From the NCBI RefSeq assembly GCF_014650455.1, contig NZ_BMUZ01000008.1:62001-126000 (forward strand): DNA of 64,000 bases. The letters are read 5' to 3'. Both the position numbers and the translations under genes were made by a program. Positions within the stretch are counted from its first letter, which is position 1, and every line of letters begins with the position of its first letter. Origin of the DNA: Streptomyces xanthochromogenes (lineage in GTDB: Bacteria; Actinomycetota; Actinomycetes; Streptomycetales; Streptomycetaceae). The notes under the pieces are model-generated. The model made no database searches. It saw only the letters and a list, made by a program, of their open reading frames with translations, and was not told where the DNA came from. Shown here piece by piece: positions 59,827-64,000 of this stretch.

Positions 59827-61065
59827 ATGGCCGCCACCCCGGCGCCACCCACCGCGCCCCCGAAGCCCACCTGGGCCCCGAAGTCGGCCGAGCCGCCCTT
59901 CCCGTGGCTGCGGCCCACCATCCGCATACGCCTCACACTGCTCTACGGCGGCATGTTCATGATCGCCGGGATACTGCTCCTGTCGATCATCTATCTGCTG
60001 GCGGCGCAGGCCCTGCACGCGGGCAGCAGCCCGTTCAAGATCGTGGAGGCGCAGAACCTCACGCTGTCCAGCAGCAGCTGCCAGCTCCCCAGGAGCGGCA
60101 CCGTCCCGGAGTTCAACGACGCGATCAGCGTCTGCATGGCCCAACAGCGCCAGCACGCCCTGGACAACCTCCTGAGCCGTTCCCTGCTCGCCCTGGTCGG
60201 CCTCAGCGTCATCGCCTTCGCCTTCGGGTACGCCATGGCCGGCCGCGTCCTGTCGCCGCTCGGCAGGATCACCCGCACCGCCCGCCGCGTGGCCGGTACG
60301 GACCTGAGCCGGCGGATCGAGCTGGACGGGCCCGACGACGAGCTCAAGGAGCTCTCCGACACCTTCGACGAGATGCTGGACCGCCTGGAGCGGGCCTTCA
60401 CCGCCCAGCAGCGGTTCGTCGCCAATGCCTCGCACGAGCTGCGCACCCCGCTGGCGATCAACCGCACGCTGCTCGAAGTGCACCTGTCCGACCCGGGCGC
60501 CCCCGTCGAGCTCCAGCAGCTCGGCAAGACGCTGCTCGCGACCAACGAGCGCAGCGAGCAGCTCGTGGAGGGCCTGCTGCTGCTCGCCCGCAGCGACAAC
60601 GAGATCGTCGACCGCAAGCCCGTCGACCTGGCCGAGGTCGCCTCCCGCGCCATCGACCAGGCCAGGGCCGAGGCCGAGGCCAAGGGCGTCGAGCTGCGCG
60701 GCGAGCGCGGGCCCGCCGTCGTCCAGGGCAACGGCGTCCTCCTGGAGCGCATCGCGCTCAACCTGGTGCAGAACGCGGTGCGGTACAACATCGCGGAGGA
60801 CGGCTGGGTCGAGGTGGTCACCGAGCTCAAGGACGGCCATGCGACCCTGCTCGTGACCAATACCGGACCGGTGGTCCCGGCGTACGAGATCGACAACATC
60901 TTCGAGCCGTTCCGGCGGCTGCGCACCGAGCGCACGGGCAGCGACAAGGGCGTCGGCCTCGGCCTGTCCATCGCCCGGTCGGTCGCGCGGGCCCACGGAG
61001 GCCGTATCATCGCGGAGCCCCGCGAAGGCGGCGGCCTCGTGATGCGTGTCACCCTGCCGGTCTGA
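59827..61065 (+). CDS. cutS: CutS sensor histidine kinase
   Basis: This is a 412-residue kinase. The Pro-rich cytoplasmic N-terminus leads to TM1 (LLYGGMFMIAGILLLSIIYL), an extracellular loop of about 60 residues with two Cys (SSSSCQLPR and ISVCMAQ), and TM2 (SLLALVGLSVIAFAFGYAMA). It has a HAMP domain, the H-box FVANASHELRTPLAINRTLL, and HATPase motifs NLVQNAVRYN and GVGLGLSIARSVARAHGG. The two Cys could form a disulfide that reports on the extracytoplasmic redox or folding state. It is separated from cutR by five bases. Confidence 0.92.
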   Translation: MAATPAPPTAPPKPTWAPKSAEPPFPWLRPTIRIRLTLLYGGMFMIAGILLLSIIYLLAAQALHAGSSPFKIVEAQNLTLSSSSCQLPRSGTVPEFNDAISVCMAQQRQHALDNLLSRSLLALVGLSVIAFAFGYAMAGRVLSPLGRITRTARRVAGTDLSRRIELDGPDDELKELSDTFDEMLDRLERAFTAQQRFVANASHELRTPLAINRTLLEVHLSDPGAPVELQQLGKTLLATNERSEQLVEGLLLLARSDNEIVDRKPVDLAEVASRAIDQARAEAEAKGVELRGERGPAVVQGNGVLLERIALNLVQNAVRYNIAEDGWVEVVTELKDGHATLLVTNTGPVVPAYEIDNIFEPFRRLRTERTGSDKGVGLGLSIARSVARAHGGRIIAEPREGGGLVMRVTLPV

Positions 61066-61459
61066 GACGCTGCTCGAAGCCGTTTTGACAGTTCGCTTTG
61101 CGCGGAATTTTCGGGAACTGTTCCTGTGGCTTTCATGTGTGATCAGTCACAGGGGCAAACTTCCGGCCACCTACTCTCCGTGATCGATAAATCCCCTGGA
61201 ATCCCGGGAAAAGTCCGGGTTTCCGGGGGGTGAGATCACGGGAAGTACACGAGGTGGCGCTGGTGAAGTGCGACATTAGGACCGTGTACGGTCCCGATCG
61301 CCATCCAAGACGATCACTCTTGAGGAGTGCGGTTGGGTGTCGATTGAGTAACAGACCTTGATGTGAGGCAAAATCTCCGCCTCAGGTCGGGCACAAGTCC
61401 GGCCTCTCACGCGTTACGTGCGCTGAGACACCGCAACTACCCAAGAGGGGGAGAGCGAC
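61066..61459. other. Intergenic region between cutS and the DUF4193 gene
   Basis: A 394-base region. Features: palindrome GGAACTGTTCC (61114-61124), the Crp-like site at 61137-61150, inverted repeat GGACCG-TGTA-CGGTCC (61279-61294) and TGAGGC/GCCTCA (61364-61384). The long leader and symmetry suggest complex control of the DUF4193 gene. No gene is seen. Confidence 0.5.
61137..61150. promoter_or_regulatory. Candidate Crp-binding site
   Basis: GTGTGATCAGTCAC fits the published Streptomyces Crp consensus GTG-N6-GNCAC and is part of a TGTGA-N4-TCACA palindrome. It lies 310 bases ahead of the DUF4193 ATG. Confidence 0.4.
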
Positions 61460-61756
61460 ATGGCAACGGACTACGACACCCCACGCAAGACCGACGACGA
61501 CGTCGATTCCGACAGCCTTGAAGAGCTGAAGGCCCGGCGCAACGACAAGTCCACCTCGACCGTCGACGTCGACGACTTCGAGGCCGCCGAAGGCATGGAA
61601 CTGCCCGGCGCGGACCTGTCCAACGAAGAGCTCGCCGTCCGCGTCCTGCCCAAGCAGGCCGACGAGTTCACCTGCATGAGCTGCTTCCTCGTGCACCACC
61701 GCAGCCAGCTGGCCCGGGAGAAGAACGGCCAGCCGATCTGCCGCGACTGCGACTGA
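61460..61756 (+). CDS. DUF4193 family zinc-ribbon protein
   Basis: This is a 98-residue acidic protein conserved in actinobacteria. The N-terminal half is Asp-rich and disordered (TDDDVDSDSLEELKARRND). The C-terminus has a zinc-ribbon: CMSCFLVHHRSQLA then ICRDCD, giving a CxxC/CxxC pair. It resembles dksA/TraR-type or RNA polymerase-binding ribbons in shape, but no function is known to me. ATG 61460 has a GAGGGGGAGAG leader. Confidence 0.9.
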   Translation: MATDYDTPRKTDDDVDSDSLEELKARRNDKSTSTVDVDDFEAAEGMELPGADLSNEELAVRVLPKQADEFTCMSCFLVHHRSQLAREKNGQPICRDCD

Positions 61757-61767
61757 GCAGGCAAGCC

Positions 61768-62775
61768 GTGACAGGCGCGAAACCGCCCCGGAAGCGACCG
61801 TTCCGGAGGAAGGGTGCCCCGGGTTCCACCGAGGCCCCCCAGGGCGGCACGGGCCCGGCAGGAGGCATGGAAGCCCCCGCAGAGCCGGACCGTCACCCTG
61901 CGGTGAGCGCGGTCGAGGGTGCACGTGACGCCGAGCGGGGCCACCAGGCCTCGCTCGAAGCAGCGCTCACGGCACCGGAGACGGCACAGGCGGGGCCCGC
62001 GGCCGGGGCCCGGCGCCTTGACGCCCTGCGCAGGGGCGCTCTGGAGAAGGGCGTTCCCGCCCTGAAGAAGAGCGTTCCGGTGCTCAAGAAGGGCGTACGC
62101 AAGAGCGGCGAGGGCGTGAAGGCCTCGCTCGGCCACCTTGCCGACCGCGTCATCGACGTCGCCCCCCGCATTCCCGTGCGGGATCTGGCGACGTTGCGCA
62201 CGCAGTTCCCGGGCCTGGGCCCGGAGGAGATCGCCGACAAGCTGATCGCGGGCGCCGCCAACGGCACCTCCACGGTCGGTGCGGGAGTCGGCGCGGCAGC
62301 GATGCTGCCCGTCCCGCCCGCGATGCCCGCCGAGCTGGCAGCGGAGATCACCGGCGTCGCCGCCATCGAGCTGAAGCTCATCGCCGAGCTGCACGAGGTC
62401 TACGGAATGCGGCCGCCCGGCACCCTCACAGAGCGCTCCATGGCGTATCTGACGTCCTGGACCGAGGAGCGCGGCATCGACGTCACCAAGCCGACGTCAC
62501 TCAACTTCGCGCTCGGCGGCCAGATGAAGCGCGAACTGCGCCAGCAGATCATGAAGCGCATGGTGCGCAACCTGCCGAACCTGACGCCGTTCATGGTCGG
62601 CGCGGCCGTCGGCGCCGTGATGAACCGCCGCGACACCAAGAAGCTCGCCGGGCACATCCGCAAGGACCTGCGCGAACGGCAGGTGCCCTGGGACGCGCTG
62701 CCCGAGCTGCCCGCCCTGGAACAGCCGGAGAACCCGCTGCCGCCGGGCCCCGGTCCCAAGGAACTGGGCCGCTGA
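61768..62775 (+). CDS. Conserved hypothetical protein with hydrophobic central region (EcsC-like?)
   Basis: This is a 335-residue protein. The basic N-terminus (KPPRKRPFRRKG) is followed by about 90 low-complexity residues, lysine-containing helices (LKKSVPVLKKGVRKSGEGVK), and a hydrophobic Gly/Ala-rich segment (TVGAGVGAAAMLPVPPAMPA) then AIELKLIAELHEVYGM. The last part has NLTPFMVGAAVGAVMNRRDT. This layout recalls the EcsC family (membrane-associated), but I am not certain. GTG 61768 lies 11 bases after the DUF4193 stop, so they are probably co-transcribed. Confidence 0.72.
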   Translation: MTGAKPPRKRPFRRKGAPGSTEAPQGGTGPAGGMEAPAEPDRHPAVSAVEGARDAERGHQASLEAALTAPETAQAGPAAGARRLDALRRGALEKGVPALKKSVPVLKKGVRKSGEGVKASLGHLADRVIDVAPRIPVRDLATLRTQFPGLGPEEIADKLIAGAANGTSTVGAGVGAAAMLPVPPAMPAELAAEITGVAAIELKLIAELHEVYGMRPPGTLTERSMAYLTSWTEERGIDVTKPTSLNFALGGQMKRELRQQIMKRMVRNLPNLTPFMVGAAVGAVMNRRDTKKLAGHIRKDLRERQVPWDALPELPALEQPENPLPPGPGPKELGR

Positions 62776-62824
62776 CGGGCCGACCTCGCCGCGGGCCGGG
62801 CCCGACCGCCGAAGGGCGCTTGCG

Positions 62825-62860
62825 CCGAGGTGCCAGACCGTGCCGAGGTGTCAGACCGTG
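62825..62860. repeat. 18-bp tandem duplication spanning the DUF3093 stop codon
   Basis: CCGAGGTGYCAGACCGTG occurs twice in tandem at 62825-62842 and 62843-62860, one mismatch. The second copy contains the stop and last codons of the minus-strand DUF3093 gene; the first lies just beyond it. Confidence 0.8.
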
Positions 62861-63309
62861 CGGGCCGCGTTCAGGGCCGCCTTCAGCGCCTCGGGGTCAC
62901 GGGTCGACAGATAGGCGTACGGAGTCGGGTCCGCCGGGTCCGTGATCTCCACCTTCACCGCCGTCGGGATGTAGGCCCGCAGCAGCATGAACGCCCGCGG
63001 ATCGGCCTTGTGCAACCGCCAGGCCCGCGCCTCGTCGGCGTCCAGGACCTCGGCCTCGCCCAGCGCCCGGACCGGAATCCGGGCCTCACCCGCGACCAGC
63101 GTGTCCGGCAGCACCCGGATCCGCACCGAGCCGTACGAGCTCACGACCACCCACGACACCGCCGTGCCGCCCACGAAGCCCGCCAGCATCGGCAGGGTGC
63201 CCACCGGCAGCAGCATCAGGGCGCACGCGAAGCCGACCAGCAGGGAGATGAACCACCACGAGCGGGGCGCGGTGAGGCGTTCTGCGTACTGCGGGGCATT
63301 GGGCTGCAT
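62851..63309 (-). CDS. DUF3093 family membrane protein
   Basis: This is a 152-residue protein. Two adjacent transmembrane helices lie near the N-terminus (WWFISLLVGFACALMLLPVG, LPMLAGFVGGTAVSWVVVS), followed by a cytoplasmic beta-rich domain with VRIRVLPDTLVAGEARIPV and TAVKVEITDPADPTPYAYLS. This matches DUF3093, conserved in actinobacteria next to dut. ATG 63309. It is divergent from the thioesterase gene. Function is unknown. Confidence 0.85.
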   Translation of the reverse strand: MQPNAPQYAERLTAPRSWWFISLLVGFACALMLLPVGTLPMLAGFVGGTAVSWVVVSSYGSVRIRVLPDTLVAGEARIPVRALGEAEVLDADEARAWRLHKADPRAFMLLRAYIPTAVKVEITDPADPTPYAYLSTRDPEALKAALNAARTV

Positions 63310-63366
63310 GGAAGCTAGCTTGGCACGGCGCGACCTGCGCCTTGACCGCGGGTAAGGTCTGCGCCT

Positions 63367-63951
63367 GTGACTGCTACATCTGCGTCCCTGACGCCCCCGG
63401 CCGACGCCATAGCGCCGGTGCGGCACCCCGATGCGCCCGCACCCGGCGAGCTGCTCGGTGCGCACTACGGGCACTGCTTCGGCTGCGGCGACGGACAGCC
63501 CCACGGACTGCACCTGGCCGCCCGGGCCGGAGAAGGCGTGACCGTCACCGCCGAGTTCACCGTACGGGAGGCCCACCAGGGTGCCCCGGGCCTCGCCCAC
63601 GGCGGGGTCCTCGCCACCGCGCTCGACGAGACGCTCGGCTCCCTGAACTGGCTGCTGCGGGTCATCGCGGTGACCGGCCGCCTGGAGACGGACTTCGTCC
63701 GCCCGGTCCCGGTCGGCACGGTGCTGCACCTGGAGGCCGAGGTCACCGCGGTCGCCGGCCGCAAGATCTACTCCCGGGCCACCGGCCGCATCGGCGGTCC
63801 CGAGGGACCCGTGGCGGTCCGTGCCCAGGCCCTCTTCATCGAGGTGAAGGTGGACCACTTCATCGACAACGGACGTCCGGCCGAGATCCAGGCCGCCATG
63901 TCCGACCCCGACCAGGTCAGGCGCGCCCGCGCCTTCGAGGTGAACCCGTGA
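63367..63951 (+). CDS. PaaI-type hot-dog thioesterase
   Basis: This is a 194-residue protein with the hot-dog fold. CFGCGDGQPHGLHLAAR at about residue 40 is a Cys-containing motif, and the helix HGGVLATALDETLGSLNWLL carries the catalytic-type Asp. The strand DFVRPVPVGTVLHLEAEV follows. The family hydrolyses acyl-CoA thioesters. GTG 63367 has no clear ribosome site, but TAAGGT at 63353-63358 could be a -10 box giving a leaderless mRNA. The stop overlaps the dut start by 4 bp. Confidence 0.86.
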   Translation: MTATSASLTPPADAIAPVRHPDAPAPGELLGAHYGHCFGCGDGQPHGLHLAARAGEGVTVTAEFTVREAHQGAPGLAHGGVLATALDETLGSLNWLLRVIAVTGRLETDFVRPVPVGTVLHLEAEVTAVAGRKIYSRATGRIGGPEGPVAVRAQALFIEVKVDHFIDNGRPAEIQAAMSDPDQVRRARAFEVNP

Positions 63952-64000
63952 CGCGTGAACCCGTAGATGTCCTCATCCGCCGAGTCGACCCGGAGGTGCC
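63948..64000 (+). CDS. dut: dUTP diphosphatase, first 17 codons only
   Basis: GTG 63948 overlaps the thioesterase stop (GTGA). The first residues read VDVLIRRVDPEVP after a short MTREP, matching the start I recall for actinobacterial dUTPases. The gene runs off the window. dUTPase converts dUTP to dUMP and pyrophosphate. Identification rests on this short stretch plus the neighbours. Confidence 0.75.
   Translation, partial: MTREPVDVLIRRVDPEV

Noticed and set aside
63342..63358. Full -35/-10 promoter for the thioesterase gene
   Set aside because: TTGACC and TAAGGT are present but only five bases apart, so they cannot form one standard promoter; only the -10-like box is mentioned.
1..64000. 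Prophage, insertion sequences, integrases, rRNA
   Set aside because: No transposase, integrase, phage structural gene or rRNA sequence was found on either strand.

Overview
The window is a stretch of a Streptomyces chromosome, or a very close relative. It has very high G+C, GTG/TTG starts, ATGA-type coupled genes and a ydaO-type c-di-AMP leader ahead of a secreted M23 peptidase. It also carries recognisable actinobacterial genes: sepH, cutR/cutS, ptsH, a topoisomerase IV A subunit, a coproporphyrin-type ferrochelatase, DUF4193 and the start of dut. From memory, their order (parC, M16 pair, M23, ptsH, pat, tdk, sepH, hemH, cutRS, dut) resembles the S. coelicolor core. I see no rRNA, tRNA, prophage, IS element or CRISPR array.

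Layout. 1-4.6 kb: the end of a membrane protein gene, a NarL-type two-component system, then a DUF485/acetate-type symporter pair. 4.6-5.4 kb: gene-free DNA built from three families of GC-rich repeats. 5.4-11.6 kb: a NitT/TauT ABC transporter operon between two paralogous CitB-type response regulators, only one of which is coupled to a CitA/DcuS-type kinase. 12.0-25.3 kb: what looks like an alpha-glucan (mutan/nigeran-type) utilisation cluster. It has two secreted GH87-like beta-helix enzymes with discoidin domains, a LacI regulator, a CUT1 sugar transporter without its own ATPase, and a cytoplasmic GH13 glucosidase. The larger secreted enzyme has an in-frame TGA at a conserved Trp codon. 25.4-29.9 kb: an alpha/beta hydrolase, two divergent citrate synthases (one with an N-terminal helix-turn-helix) and a CobW-type GTPase.

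29.9-43.4 kb: conserved housekeeping genes (topoisomerase IV A, M16 peptidase pair, riboswitch-M23 peptidase, GntR regulator, HPr, GNAT/acyl-CoA synthetase fusion, DUF5998, phosphodiesterase-type protein, thymidine kinase). 43.4-48.2 kb: an accessory cassette. A 27-residue peptide gene with a strong ribosome binding site sits between an inverted repeat and a hairpin. Next come a PqqD-like/M50 membrane protease, a large TPR protein and a flavin reductase, then convergently an XRE regulator coupled to a 39-residue membrane peptide. I think this cassette is the best candidate for an undescribed peptide (RiPP-like or signalling) system.

48.2-64.0 kb: an IclR regulator, a double VOC protein, a sulfurtransferase, sepH, a membrane protein with eight 11-residue Thr repeats, a sugar-lactone oxidase with an MFS transporter, hemH, an inositol monophosphatase family protein, cutRS, DUF4193, a DUF3093 protein, a hot-dog thioesterase and the first codons of dut.

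All functional calls come from reading protein motifs and remembered family features. No database search was possible.
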